Positions 29,195 through 38,595 of a DNA stretch of 64,000 nt are shown piece by piece; positions within the stretch are counted from its first letter, which is position 1; each line of letters opens with the position of its first letter. The position numbers and the translations under genes are program-made. The DNA is from SAR324 cluster bacterium (GTDB taxonomy: Bacteria > SAR324 > NAC60-12). Under the pieces are notes generated by a model, which was given only the letters and a program-made list of their open reading frames with translations, made no database searches and had not been told where the DNA came from. Location of the stretch: NCBI GenBank assembly GCA_015232315.1, contig JADFZZ010000023.1, positions 21,935 through 85,934 on the forward strand. The letters run 5' to 3'.

Positions 29195-29803
29195 ATGGCA
29201 TGTAACAAACAATGGGCTCAGATCATAACGGATCTGACCGTGCATGGCTGGTCTGTTCAAACAGATTTCGTTTCGAGGGATTTGGTTGGAGCGTTAAAAA
29301 AAACAGCAGAGAATTTATGGCAGGAAAATGAATTCAAAAAAGCAGGAGTCGGACGTCAAAATAATTATTTGAGGAATCCTGAAATCCGGAGCGATTATAT
29401 TTTCTGGATGGATGAGGTTCAGACACCCGATGTAGAGGAATGGAATCATTTACTGGACAACATGAAAGCACAACTGAATCGGGAATTGTTTCTGGGGTTG
29501 GAAGAGGTCGAATCCATGTTTGCGATTTATCCGCCTGGTGCCTTTTATGCCAGACACAGAGACAGGTTTGCGGATAATGATCAACGGACGATTTCATGTG
29601 TGCTGTATCTCAATGAAACATGGTCCGGAGAAGATGGTGGAACCCTTAGAATTCATGCGGATGAGAAGCATTTTGTTGATGTTCCTCCGGAGGCGGGAAC
29701 TTGTGCGATTTTTCGCAGTGATACCATTCTTCATGAAGTGCTTCCGGCAAACAGGCAAAGATTCAGTGTCACCAACTGGTTCCGTCGCAGACCTCTGCTG
29801 TGA
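29195..29803 (+). CDS. 2-oxoglutarate/Fe(II)-dependent oxygenase (prolyl-4-hydroxylase-like)
   Basis: The double-stranded beta-helix core is evident. The iron ligands are in YARHRDRF (HxD) and the distal His in ILHEVLP; the 2-oxoglutarate-binding Arg is in RFSVTNWFR. The SCVLYLN strand and the GGTLRIH loop are typical of the prolyl-4-hydroxylase/EGL-9-like branch. The enzyme should hydroxylate a protein residue or small molecule with O2 and 2-oxoglutarate. The start is uncertain: the frame is open from 29033, but ATG 29195 (MACNKQWAQIITDL) gives a 202-residue protein of the usual size. It lies alone after the cyclase. Confidence 0.85.
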   Translation: MACNKQWAQIITDLTVHGWSVQTDFVSRDLVGALKKTAENLWQENEFKKAGVGRQNNYLRNPEIRSDYIFWMDEVQTPDVEEWNHLLDNMKAQLNRELFLGLEEVESMFAIYPPGAFYARHRDRFADNDQRTISCVLYLNETWSGEDGGTLRIHADEKHFVDVPPEAGTCAIFRSDTILHEVLPANRQRFSVTNWFRRRPLL

Positions 29804-29882
29804 GGAATGGCTTGACATGAAATTTATGTCCCCTCATATTTTATGAAAATGAATTTATAAATCAGATCTCTGAAAGAATATA

Positions 29883-30140
29883 ATGATCACAATATTTGAA
29901 AATAATGCCAAACACATTTTTAGAAATGCCAAAGGACATCTATCGCAAGACACTCCGGAAAACAGAGAACTTCTCATGTCTATTGTGACCGATAAAAATC
30001 TGAATGGCGTGGATGAAAATGGTACGAGCTGGTATTCCAAAATATTTCCTGATGAAACCCAGGTTTGGGTATGTGTCAGAGATTCAAAAATCAGAAATGG
30101 CGGAATCAACTTGAAACCAAGAAAATTACCACCCATCTAA
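29883..30140 (+). CDS. Orphan polymorphic-toxin C-terminal domain
   Basis: The 85 residues have the composition and motifs of a toxin domain found at the C-terminus of large contact-dependent or RHS toxins: HIFRNAKGHLSQDTPENRELL, then GTSWYSKIF, QVWVCVRDSKIRNGGIN. Here it stands alone, beginning at its own ATG with no delivery domain upstream. The adjacent gene (11 bases downstream) looks like the matching immunity protein. This assignment comes from memory of such domains and is moderately sure; the toxic activity cannot be named. Confidence 0.6.
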   Translation: MITIFENNAKHIFRNAKGHLSQDTPENRELLMSIVTDKNLNGVDENGTSWYSKIFPDETQVWVCVRDSKIRNGGINLKPRKLPPI

Positions 30141-30150
30141 AAAGGTATTT

Positions 30151-30354
30151 ATGAAAATAGACGAAATACAAGCTTATGGAATCATGGAGATTTTCTTGAG
30201 GAAATACTATGAACGGACGAAATCAGACGATATTGCCATGATACTAAGTGACATGCAAATCATGCTCGATGGTGAAAGTGCTGATCCGGCAACGCTGATT
30301 GAATGGCAAGAGTGTGTCAGTTTGTTTTTTGAAAGGAATCGAAAAGCTTCATAA
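30151..30354 (+). CDS. Probable immunity protein for the preceding toxin domain
   Basis: A 67-residue acidic, helical protein (FLRKYYERTKSDDIAMIL, then DGESADPATLIEWQECV). Short acidic proteins of this pattern usually follow the HIFR-type toxin domain as immunity partners. The start follows AAAGG, and the spacing from the toxin gene is 10 bases, which supports a two-gene unit. It converges on the VWA gene. Confidence 0.6.
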   Translation: MKIDEIQAYGIMEIFLRKYYERTKSDDIAMILSDMQIMLDGESADPATLIEWQECVSLFFERNRKAS

Positions 30355-30367
30355 ACAATTCAGCACC

Positions 30368-31795
30368 TCATCGCAGGCTTTCCACAAATTCCTCAAGCTG
30401 TTCAAAGGTGCGGCATTCCCGAAATTCAGTACAATAGTGCAGATAGGTATTGACTTCGCTGTCACCGGAATTCCAGAGTCGGGAGGATTCAGGATTTAGC
30501 CAGATCACCCGGCGGGCTTTTTTATAAATTTTTTCGAGAATATGGTGTTCAGTCATGTTGCCGTTGTTGCGGGCATCGCCCAGAATCATGACGGTGGTTC
30601 TGGAGCCAATCAGTTCCATGTGGTTCTGCTCAAAATCACGGAAGGCCTGTCCATAGTCGGATTGTCCCGGTTGTTTCAGTGGTTTTGCGTCCATGATGGC
30701 ATGAAGTGATTGTTCCCAGGAAAATCCATGAAAATAATCGGTAATTTCTTCCATGTTGTCTGAAAACACAAAACTGCGGATTCTGCGGAACTGACTGGAC
30801 AGAGCATAAATCAGGCTCAAGGTCACTTGAACCACGCCAAACATGGATCCTGAAACATCACATAAAATCACTAAGTCCCCTTTGTGTTTTTTGGGGGCGT
30901 GATAATGAAGTTTGATGGGGATTCCGCCAAAACGCATGCTGTGCCGGAACGTTTTTTTAATATCAATGTTTCCATGTTTTTTACGGCGTTGACGCAACGC
31001 CTGGGCCGTAGTGATTTTTCGAATCAGATGATTCATCAATTCCAGCAGTTTTTCCTGATCTGTCCTGTAAAGATCCACCAGACTGCGCTGATGTTCTGTG
31101 GCATGCGGCATCACTGGCGACCGATAGATGCGGGGATGATCTGACAGGGTGGTGGTTTCGCCATAGAGCATACGGTCCAGCATTTTCAATTGTCTGTCAT
31201 AGCGTTCGCGCGAACGTAGTATTTCAGGCTGAATGTCCGGATACTCTTCCACTTTCTGATCAAAAAAATGATGGAGCTGTCCCCGGATTTGGTCAATGGA
31301 ACGCCAGATTCGCAGTTTCTGCCCTAAAATCATGATTCCTGAGGCTGGAAGTTTTCCTGAACTGCCCTGGGTTTCTCCCATGCGCAACTGATCAATCCGT
31401 TCAAGAATGCCTTCGCTGCCATGCAAGATAAAATCCGAGATTTCGCGTGCGGTGTCTTCTTCCGGCGAGAGCCAGCTATCCCGGTTTTCCCATTCCTGTT
31501 TCCATTGTTCAGCGAATTCAATCGGGCGGTCAGATTCTGTTTCCTGTATTTTATCCATTTCGGACAATGTTTCTACAGGGTCCTGATGGCTGAAAAACAA
31601 TTCAAAACAGCGGTCAAACCTGACAGAATCTTTGGGGGATTTGACAAAAAAAGCTTTCAATGTGGTGTGAAACTGGTTGCTGTCAAACAGGTTGATCCAA
31701 GGCAGGGCCTGGACGCAATCCACGGTTTCAGCCGGGCTGACCATGACTCCGGAGGCCCTGAGCATTTTGGCGAAGCGGGCAATGGTGTTTTCCAT
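30368..31795 (-). CDS. VWA-domain protein (CoxE-like), partner of the MoxR ATPase
   Basis: The C-terminal half is a von Willebrand A domain with the MIDAS motif LCDVSGSMFG, the threonine-loop region and a conserved end (RRVIWLNPESSRLWNSGDSE). The N-terminal half is helical, as in CoxE-like proteins. Such proteins work with MoxR AAA+ ATPases, as chaperone pairs that insert metals or remodel complexes. It starts 7 bases after the ATPase stop; ATG 31795 (MENTIARFAK) with GAGG upstream is preferred over the longer reading from 31834. The complex it serves is not in view. Confidence 0.88.
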   Translation of the reverse strand: MENTIARFAKMLRASGVMVSPAETVDCVQALPWINLFDSNQFHTTLKAFFVKSPKDSVRFDRCFELFFSHQDPVETLSEMDKIQETESDRPIEFAEQWKQEWENRDSWLSPEEDTAREISDFILHGSEGILERIDQLRMGETQGSSGKLPASGIMILGQKLRIWRSIDQIRGQLHHFFDQKVEEYPDIQPEILRSRERYDRQLKMLDRMLYGETTTLSDHPRIYRSPVMPHATEHQRSLVDLYRTDQEKLLELMNHLIRKITTAQALRQRRKKHGNIDIKKTFRHSMRFGGIPIKLHYHAPKKHKGDLVILCDVSGSMFGVVQVTLSLIYALSSQFRRIRSFVFSDNMEEITDYFHGFSWEQSLHAIMDAKPLKQPGQSDYGQAFRDFEQNHMELIGSRTTVMILGDARNNGNMTEHHILEKIYKKARRVIWLNPESSRLWNSGDSEVNTYLHYCTEFRECRTFEQLEEFVESLR

Positions 31796-31802
31796 GAAAA
31801 CC

Positions 31803-32708
31803 TCACAGCAACTGTTTTCTGACCAGCTCAACATCGCTCTGATATTTCAGCAGAACCGAGAGCGTGTGGCGTATATCCGCATGATTCCATTCCTTCAACT
31901 GCAACAGCAGCAGGCTCTGGATCCAGTCAATGGATTCGGAAATGCTGGGTGTTTTTTTCAAATCCAGTTTCCGGACTTTATGGACAAATTCCAGTGTTTG
32001 TGACAGCAGTTTGGGATTGGCTTCCGGAACTTTGGCGGCAATGATCTGCTGTTCGATTTCCAGGGTTGGATAATCAATAAACAGGTGCAGACAACGCCGT
32101 TTCAGGGCATCACTGAGATCGCGCTGATCGTTGGATGTCAACAATACCACCGGAGCTTCAATTGCCCGGATGGTGCCCAGTTCTGGAATTGTCACCGCAA
32201 AATCTGACAGGAACTCCAGAAGAAATGCTTCAAATTCAGGGTCTGATTTGTCCACTTCATCAATCAACAACACACACCGTTGTGGACTTCGGAGTGATTT
32301 CAAGAGGGGTCGATTCAGCAGAAATTTTTCTGAAAAAAAAGCATCTTCCTGAGATGAAAGTTCCTTGACCGCCTCATTAATGGTTTGTGTATGAGCCAGC
32401 GTATCGCTAATTTTTTCCTTGAGGATCTGAATATAAAGAAGTTGTTTGGCATATTCCCATTCATACAGTGCCTTGGATTCATCCAGACCTTCATAACATT
32501 GAAGGCGGATGAACTCCAGATTCATGGCCTGGGCAATACATTTGGCCAGTTCGGTTTTTCCAACGCCTGCCGGGCCTTCAACCAGCAGAGGTTTTTTCAT
32601 TTTGATGGCCAGATACATCACCGTGGCAATCTGGTCACTGGCAATATAATGTCTGACAGCCAGAGCGTCTTTGATTTCCTGGGGGTTGGCGGGAAAGATG
32701 CCTTGCAT
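31803..32708 (-). CDS. MoxR-family AAA+ ATPase
   Basis: Walker A is GPAGVGKTEL, Walker B is VLLIDEVDKSD, sensor 1 is LLTSNDQRDL, and the arginine region DALKRRCLHLFIDYP is standard for MoxR/CoxD-type AAA+ proteins. It should act as a hexameric chaperone with the VWA protein encoded 7 bases downstream. The start at 32708 has GGAG six bases upstream; ATG 32720 would add four residues. A divergent small unknown gene starts about 95 bases away, so the promoter lies in that gap. Confidence 0.92.
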   Translation of the reverse strand: MQGIFPANPQEIKDALAVRHYIASDQIATVMYLAIKMKKPLLVEGPAGVGKTELAKCIAQAMNLEFIRLQCYEGLDESKALYEWEYAKQLLYIQILKEKISDTLAHTQTINEAVKELSSQEDAFFSEKFLLNRPLLKSLRSPQRCVLLIDEVDKSDPEFEAFLLEFLSDFAVTIPELGTIRAIEAPVVLLTSNDQRDLSDALKRRCLHLFIDYPTLEIEQQIIAAKVPEANPKLLSQTLEFVHKVRKLDLKKTPSISESIDWIQSLLLLQLKEWNHADIRHTLSVLLKYQSDVELVRKQLL

Positions 32709-32802
32709 GGGGAACTCCATCCATTCAGATTTTGAGTTAGTGTTCGGCTTGAAACGTTTGAAGATTCTTCTTCACCCTTGATTTGATGGACAGAGATTAT
32801 AT

Positions 32803-33228
32803 ATGACACCTCCTGATGTGCAAGCACTGATTCAACGAACCCATGTGACCGCAGGGCAAAATCTGAAAATCCGCGAAAAACTGGAAAGTCTGCAAAATTC
32901 TTCTTTGGGTGATTCTGTCAGGCAACGCTGGGAAGAACTGTTGCCCATGGTGACAGATATTGGAAATCAAATGTTGCGGCAATGGCTGGAACTGGCATTG
33001 CTGGGAACCTGCACAGGTTTTGCTGAACGCAACCTTTCTGCCACCCATCCTGATCATCAATACATTTATCCCAGGATTATTGAGGATGTCACCGCAATGT
33101 TTGAACATTTTCAGCGCAATGCCCTGTCGCTGGATTCAGCCGCTGTCGAATTTCAGGTTTTTGACTATGGCATTCAGTGGGTTTATTACCTGGACTGGGA
33201 TTTATATATGTCGAAGGAGTTGTATTGA
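32803..33228 (+). CDS. Small uncharacterised protein divergent from the MoxR gene
   Basis: A 141-residue, helical, soluble protein with several Trp and Tyr near the end (YGIQWVYYLDWDLYMSK). I do not recognise it. The start at 32803 is upstream of no clear Shine-Dalgarno; the divergent MoxR gene starts about 95 bases away. It converges on the YD-repeat lipoprotein with 15 bases between the stops. Confidence 0.6.
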   Translation: MTPPDVQALIQRTHVTAGQNLKIREKLESLQNSSLGDSVRQRWEELLPMVTDIGNQMLRQWLELALLGTCTGFAERNLSATHPDHQYIYPRIIEDVTAMFEHFQRNALSLDSAAVEFQVFDYGIQWVYYLDWDLYMSKELY

Positions 33229-33243
33229 ATCAATTTGAGCGGG

Positions 33244-34998
33244 TCATTCATAAATGTAACTGGTGACCGTGTAACACAGAACCTCGGCCTCACAGGCATT
33301 CACACACAGTTGCGTGGTCGTATCGGTCGCGCCATCTTTGCAGAGATTGCCCTCGGAATCATAAAACTTTTTCGCTTTCAGATAGAGATTTGCGTCATAT
33401 TCATAGGAAATATTGTAACTTTTCGTGGCATCGCCTGTGTCATCCACATAGTAATACTGCTCTTTTGTTTTTTCTCCTGTCAAATCATAGGTATATTCAA
33501 CTTGTGTGGCCAATATGAATTTTGAGGAGTCTGTTGAATAATTGTAAGCCATGGATGTGATCAGACGACCTTTGAGGTCATAGGTGTACTCGGTTTTGTT
33601 GGAAGGATCGATTGCGATTCCATTATTGATACAATTGTATTTAACGATAGAAAATGTGATCGAATCCGCATCCTGACTGTAACTGTATTCCTGCTTTCCT
33701 CCGGAGACAGAAATGCTGTTTTCGGTGATGTCTGTGGAACTGCAAGTTTGGCTGGAGCCAATGTCATAAGCCACTCGAGATGATTTTCGCCCCAGCGTGT
33801 CATAAGTGTAAAGCGCCTCAAACGTCAATTTGTCATCCTGATCGAAAATATCAACTGCGCCAGGGCGACCTTTGGCGTTGAGTGTGTAGGATTTGGTAGA
33901 AGCAAGAAAAACAGGGTTGTAATTATATTCATGGACCAGGTTGCCGTTGTTATCATATTCGTAGTCTTTGGTGATTTGCGCACTTGAAACACCTGCGCTT
34001 TTTGTAAATCTCAGGATCGTTTGACGCTGCATTTTTTCAATGCTCAGATCATAATAATCGATGGTATTCACTTCACGTAAAAACTCAGTGGAGGTTTTTT
34101 CGCCGGAATACCGGACTGTCGTGGTTTTTCGGGTTTGCGCCACCTTGTCAGTTTCTTCTGTGATGCTCTGGCGGGCATATCCCAGTTCGCAGTAATCACC
34201 AATTTCCTCATCCACGTTGTAACAGGTAATTTCCTCTATCCGGGTGTTATACTTGTCATCAGACGTGACGGTTCGACTGGTTTTCACTTCGAAGGAAATG
34301 TCTTCGGAGGCATCTTTATAGACCACTTTATCTGTGGCATAAAAAGATCCGCCAAAGGGATCCTTGCCATAGGTGAAAACACTTTTGGTTACAAACTGAT
34401 TGTCTGTGTTTCCTTCTTTTTTAGAGATGAGGGTCGCTTCGGTTAGTATCTTGTTTTTATTCAGTTTCAGCGTCCATGAACTGACAGTGTTGGTTGGTGT
34501 TGTGACGACTGTTCCATTTTTGTCATAGTTGGTGGTGTACATCCGTCTGGGATAGATGGGCACCACTCCCTGAAAACGAGCAATGTTCCGGGGAAAGGTT
34601 TTATCAGAAAATTTCGGGGTTTCCAGCGAGGGGTAACTGGTTTTGCTGTTGAGCAGAACCGGTCCGTTGCTAGCCAGTGGGGATGACTGCACATGAAACA
34701 GACTGATGGTTTGTCCATCTTTTGAAATGGTTGGAATCAAACTGTTTCCTTTCAAACCATTATCATGCCATTTCCAGAAAATGGATTCAAAGGGTTGGGT
34801 TCCACTGAGAACCAGACGGGTGACACCGTTGATCCTGTCCTGATCTGTCAGATTGAAGCCTACAAATCGGGCTTTTGACAGAACCATGTCACTATTTTCC
34901 AGTTCCTGTTGTGAACCTGTATCATTGGTGCAGGCTGCGATCAGTCCAAGCAACAGCCAGCTCAGAATAAGACTAGAAGGGCGAGATAGCATGACCAT
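33244..34998 (-). CDS. YD-repeat lipoprotein
   Basis: The N-terminus is a lipoprotein signal ending in the lipobox LIAAC. The C-terminal half carries RHS/YD-type repeats: YEYDNNGNLVHEY, YTYDTLGRKSSR, TEYTYDLKGRLITS, VEYTYDLTGEKTKEQ, ISYEYDANLYLKAKKF. These form beta strands like the shell of RHS proteins but are few here, and no core cysteine/aspartyl protease or toxin end follows. It is probably a surface or periplasmic lipid-anchored protein. The next gene upstream on the same strand, a small barrel, ends 14 bases before this start, so the two form an operon. Confidence 0.8.
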   Translation of the reverse strand: MVMLSRPSSLILSWLLLGLIAACTNDTGSQQELENSDMVLSKARFVGFNLTDQDRINGVTRLVLSGTQPFESIFWKWHDNGLKGNSLIPTISKDGQTISLFHVQSSPLASNGPVLLNSKTSYPSLETPKFSDKTFPRNIARFQGVVPIYPRRMYTTNYDKNGTVVTTPTNTVSSWTLKLNKNKILTEATLISKKEGNTDNQFVTKSVFTYGKDPFGGSFYATDKVVYKDASEDISFEVKTSRTVTSDDKYNTRIEEITCYNVDEEIGDYCELGYARQSITEETDKVAQTRKTTTVRYSGEKTSTEFLREVNTIDYYDLSIEKMQRQTILRFTKSAGVSSAQITKDYEYDNNGNLVHEYNYNPVFLASTKSYTLNAKGRPGAVDIFDQDDKLTFEALYTYDTLGRKSSRVAYDIGSSQTCSSTDITENSISVSGGKQEYSYSQDADSITFSIVKYNCINNGIAIDPSNKTEYTYDLKGRLITSMAYNYSTDSSKFILATQVEYTYDLTGEKTKEQYYYVDDTGDATKSYNISYEYDANLYLKAKKFYDSEGNLCKDGATDTTTQLCVNACEAEVLCYTVTSYIYE

Positions 34999-35012
34999 TG
35001 TTTTACAAAAAG

Positions 35013-35621
35013 TTAAGGAAGAGGTTCCCCAGGGAACATATATTTGACCATCAGCAAAAACTGGTTGGAACCTGTGGCAACACTGACATTATTAAAATTG
35101 GAGTTTCTCGAAAAAACATGAAACTGCCCACCCAGCCCCCATGTTTTCATCATATAAAATAAACCCGCTCCCAGCGTAAGACCAAATCCTGCATCAGTCT
35201 GATTGGCTATATTATTATTGGTTTTAAGGGCACTGTTCATATACGCCAGTCCTGCCAAACCATAAATTTCGAGAGAACCGTTGATGCTGGTGGAACGGTA
35301 ATCCAGATAGAGGCTGTCTGTCTGTGCCTTATGCTTCCATGTTTTACCATGAGCTTCATAGGTGAGGTCTGCCTGTGTCATGTTATACCCCAGTCTCCAG
35401 TCCATCCAGTCGCCATTATGATCCAGAAAAAAATCGAGCGGGTAACCTGACGCGCTGAAATCCTTGTCTTCAGGAAGCGAATACACGCCCAATCCTGCGC
35501 CCACACTCCAATTGTACGTGGCAAATGATCGGGGGACTTCCTCCATGGTTTCTTCAAAATCTTCCGCATGTGCGGAAAAGACGAAGACCGATGATAAAAT
35601 AAGGCAGAACAGATATTTCAT
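35013..35621 (-). CDS. Small outer-membrane beta-barrel-like protein
   Basis: A Sec signal peptide (residues 1-19, SVFVFSAHAEDF) precedes about 180 residues of alternating strands rich in Gly, Tyr and Trp, with GAGLGVYSL, LTLGAGLFYMMKTWG and a final LLMVKYMF. The pattern is that of an eight-stranded outer-membrane barrel. It is the first gene of the operon with the YD-repeat lipoprotein. No specific family is recognised. Confidence 0.75.
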   Translation of the reverse strand: MKYLFCLILSSVFVFSAHAEDFEETMEEVPRSFATYNWSVGAGLGVYSLPEDKDFSASGYPLDFFLDHNGDWMDWRLGYNMTQADLTYEAHGKTWKHKAQTDSLYLDYRSTSINGSLEIYGLAGLAYMNSALKTNNNIANQTDAGFGLTLGAGLFYMMKTWGLGGQFHVFSRNSNFNNVSVATGSNQFLLMVKYMFPGEPLP

Positions 35622-35868
35622 GGGCTGTTTATGGACTAGACAGTTATGTTCCCAGATCCTGAGTTATTGAATAGGAATGAGAATAGCATCAACGAAGCTA
35701 ACCTTGTTATTTCAGTTTTATTCTTTTAATAGTGATTTACACCCTCTGGATGGGGAAATCTTAATGCAAATCCTGTCCCAATTTGGTGCATACCGGTTAA
35801 ATTGACGATAGATCACAGGCTTTTTGTGGTCAGAACAAGTTTTATTCTTCAGGCTGTGGAATTCCATG

Positions 35869-38292
35869 GGAACCGAAATGAATCAAAGCACACAGACACA
35901 ATATCCATCGGCGCAGATTGTGGCCAAATTGCTGGAAGAAATTCAGCGGAAAATTGGTATGGATGTTCATTCTACCAATCTGATTAAAATGGTGAGTCTG
36001 TTTATTCGTCCCAAAAGCGAACAAATCGGGCATGTCATCAAACTGGATATCACTCACTATTTCAAATCCCCTCATGTTCAGGCCCATTTTGCCCAACTGA
36101 GTCAGATCGGTGATGTGTTTGATGAATTGCTGAATGTGATTCCCAGCTTTTTGTTTCTGATTTCAGGACAGTTAGCCAGTAATCAAACCTTTCAGAAACA
36201 TTCAGAATACATTCGTTTGCTGGGGGTGCGTTATCTGGTCGGTCAGGAAGCCACCCTGAATGTTCCGGCCAGGTTTTTTATCAGCACCCTGTCTCCTGAG
36301 GATTCAGCCGGAGATCTGCATGAGAAAGCCTTTACCGAAGATATGCATTCTACGTATTTCCCCTATCTGATTCGGGGCGATTTGTATAATTTTATCCAGA
36401 CGTTTCAGTTTCTTCCAGGCAATAACAAACAGAATATTGTAGAAAATCATTATCTTGCGGAAGGGATTTTTGCCATATTCTTCAAATACTATTTTGATCT
36501 GCTGGCCAATTCCACGCATGGTGGCATGGCAGAAAACATCTATGAAATTTTTTCCAATTTTTTTACGGCTTTCATGTACAAAAAGCGGATCAGTATTCCG
36601 CCCAATGCCATGACACAGGATTTGCTGCACAATGAAAAAGCCCACCCCTATATTAAAAAATATCACTTCGACATGTTGCGGAACACGATGCCGCTGTTGA
36701 TCACCCCCAAGGAACATCAGTCCCTGACCAATCATCAACTGGCGATTTTTCAGTCACGTCTGGATACGCTCCGGCAATTTCCTCCTGCCGCCTTCACTTT
36801 TTTATTGCTTACCCTGCATGATATTAAAGGCGGCAAGGCTGTGAAATATCTGGTGGATTTTTTATTGAAGGAGGAACCGAATCTGTTTGAACGATTCCAG
36901 TTGGAAATGCATGTACAGTCACTGATCAGACTTTATGGGAATCTGTTGGATTCGATGGATGAAAAGTTTGTAAAACGTTTGATTCAGTTGCTGGCAATTG
37001 AGAAAAAAACCAGATTCATTGAATTACGCAATGAACTGCTCCAACGCCAGAAGAACAATGTCCTGCTGAAACTGGTAGAAGACATCAGTCTGTCAATATT
37101 TGATTTCAGGCCACCGCCCAAAGTGATCAACGATTTACATCTCAGTGAAGAATCACGCAGGCTCAAGGACGCGCAAAACAAACTGGAAGCGCTTTCGAAA
37201 AATCCTGATCGTAAAAAGCTTACCCAGAAAGACATTGAAGCCCACATTGAGGAATGTTTGAACCGCTTGTATGAAACGGTTCGTAAACCCAATGCCATGA
37301 CTTCCGCGGATATCACTGCCTATCTGAAACACGTCCGGGAAATGGCAATGGCTGCCGCGGCCGAATCCAGTGAGGCGATGGACACAGGGTTTGCGCAAAA
37401 TTATGAGCAAAACTTTATCAAGTCTCACCCCACCGAAAATTTCCGGGAAATTTTTGGATTGCCACAACCAGAAGTCCCTGAGGGGCACATGACCTTTGAA
37501 GAAGTGGAAGTTGATCCCTCGTTGCAGAAACATCCACAGGCCTTTCGGCAATTCAAAAGCAAACAGGTGGAACGTCCGAATATTCAGGTTTATAAACGGG
37601 CCATACGCACGGTGGTAAGTTTTGAACTCAGCAATGCGAAAAATCAGAAAGTATCCATTCCGCTGATTCTGGAACGATTCCTGACGTTGCCCATCGGCTT
37701 AAAAGACAAACTGCGCTTTTTGCGGTTGCACATTTCAGATAAATACATACCAGATGATATTAAATCCGTTGTTTATGCAGAACAGCAACGGCAAGGACTC
37801 AAACCTGTCAATCCATTGCATGTTTTTGACAAGGATGGACAGGTTAAGCCCAATAGTGTTTACAGTTTGCTCAAGCTCATGAAAGAATGGGAAGGTTGCT
37901 TCATCGATAAAGTGATCATGGTGCCGATTGCCGGAATGAATCATTTTGTAACTCTGTTTGATTTTTTATCATTTCCTCTGGCACCGTTACCAGACAGTCC
38001 GTTGCCGGAAAAGTACCGGCACCTGTCACAGCATTTGAAATATATCAAGATGCTGATCCAGGAAGGTGTGGTCAAACAGGATCAGTTAGAAAAAATAAAA
38101 CAGTACCTTCATTTTTTTCCAAAATTTGAGTACACTCAGACATTCCAGTTTGTACACCTCAATAAAATTGATCGAAAGGTACTTCAGGAAGTTTATGTGA
38201 TGTGGAATAATCGTAAGTTGTATCCTCTACGAAAAGACGCTCAGACAGATCCCAACGGAATGGAAGACGATGTGCCATTGATGGATAAATAA
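35869..38292 (+). CDS. Uncharacterised large helical protein (about 807 aa)
   Basis: I do not recognise this protein. It is soluble and helix-rich, with a Lys/Glu-rich middle (about residues 430-480) and an acidic tail. Starts at 35824, 35869 and 35881 are all open; 35869 (MGTEMNQSTQ) or 35881 is likely because the earlier residues look non-coding. The segment YEIFSNFFTAFMYKKRISIP matches YIVFSNLLMAYFKNGISIP in the 674-residue protein at 19536-21560, so both may belong to a lineage-specific family. A strong hairpin follows the stop. Confidence 0.75.
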   Translation, partial: GTEMNQSTQTQYPSAQIVAKLLEEIQRKIGMDVHSTNLIKMVSLFIRPKSEQIGHVIKLDITHYFKSPHVQAHFAQLSQIGDVFDELLNVIPSFLFLISGQLASNQTFQKHSEYIRLLGVRYLVGQEATLNVPARFFISTLSPEDSAGDLHEKAFTEDMHSTYFPYLIRGDLYNFIQTFQFLPGNNKQNIVENHYLAEGIFAIFFKYYFDLLANSTHGGMAENIYEIFSNFFTAFMYKKRISIPPNAMTQDLLHNEKAHPYIKKYHFDMLRNTMPLLITPKEHQSLTNHQLAIFQSRLDTLRQFPPAAFTFLLLTLHDIKGGKAVKYLVDFLLKEEPNLFERFQLEMHVQSLIRLYGNLLDSMDEKFVKRLIQLLAIEKKTRFIELRNELLQRQKNNVLLKLVEDISLSIFDFRPPPKVINDLHLSEESRRLKDAQNKLEALSKNPDRKKLTQKDIEAHIEECLNRLYETVRKPNAMTSADITAYLKHVREMAMAAAAESSEAMDTGFAQNYEQNFIKSHPTENFREIFGLPQPEVPEGHMTFEEVEVDPSLQKHPQAFRQFKSKQVERPNIQVYKRAIRTVVSFELSNAKNQKVSIPLILERFLTLPIGLKDKLRFLRLHISDKYIPDDIKSVVYAEQQRQGLKPVNPLHVFDKDGQVKPNSVYSLLKLMKEWEGCFIDKVIMVPIAGMNHFVTLFDFLSFPLAPLPDSPLPEKYRHLSQHLKYIKMLIQEGVVKQDQLEKIKQYLHFFPKFEYTQTFQFVHLNKIDRKVLQEVYVMWNNRKLYPLRKDAQTDPNGMEDDVPLMDK

Positions 38293-38339
38293 ATGAGCCG
38301 GGTTATGTTCAGGCTCATTCCCGGGGACGTAACCCCGGG
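38293..38339 (+). terminator. Double hairpin after the 807-aa gene
   Basis: ATGAGCC at 38293-38299 pairs with GGCTCAT at 38312-38318, immediately followed by CCCGGGG/CCCCGGG (38320-38326 and 38333-38339). These are plausible transcription-stop or repeat hairpins; no T-tract follows directly. Confidence 0.45.
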
Positions 38340-38451
38340 CTACCGTGAACGGTCATTCCGATCCTGTGGGATTTTATTTTTTTGTAATTCATTATTGAAA
38401 TAAATTCCTGCTGTAAATAATTTGGTGATGAAATCCTGTGGCCCTCCACGA

Positions 38452-38517
38452 TGTCATCCCCTTGAAAACGGGGATCCAGGAGTGCGCCGATGGATTCCGT
38501 GTCAAGCACGGAATGAC
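38452..38517. repeat. Dispersed palindromic repeat element
   Basis: The element starts TGTCATCCCC and ends GGAATGACA, with two internal hairpins (ATCCCC/GGGGAT and ATTCCGTG/CACGGAAT) joined by GGATCCAGGAG. It resembles a common type of bacterial intergenic repeat. It fills part of the 303-base gap before the next gene. Confidence 0.6.
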
Positions 38518-38595
38518 ACCGTGCGATGGCTTGATTCGGTTGCCGTCACCAGAAAATTTACAGCAACAATAAATTCACAATTTATAGGAGTAAAT

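Noticed and set aside
33235..33525. Plus-strand open frame with a hydrophobic stretch
   Set aside because: It is antisense to the YD-repeat lipoprotein gene, whose frame is supported by a lipobox and repeat motifs.
38422..38595. Upstream extension of the winged-helix-like gene
   Set aside because: The extension runs through the palindromic repeat and lacks a ribosome binding site; the ATG at 38596 has TAGGAG upstream.
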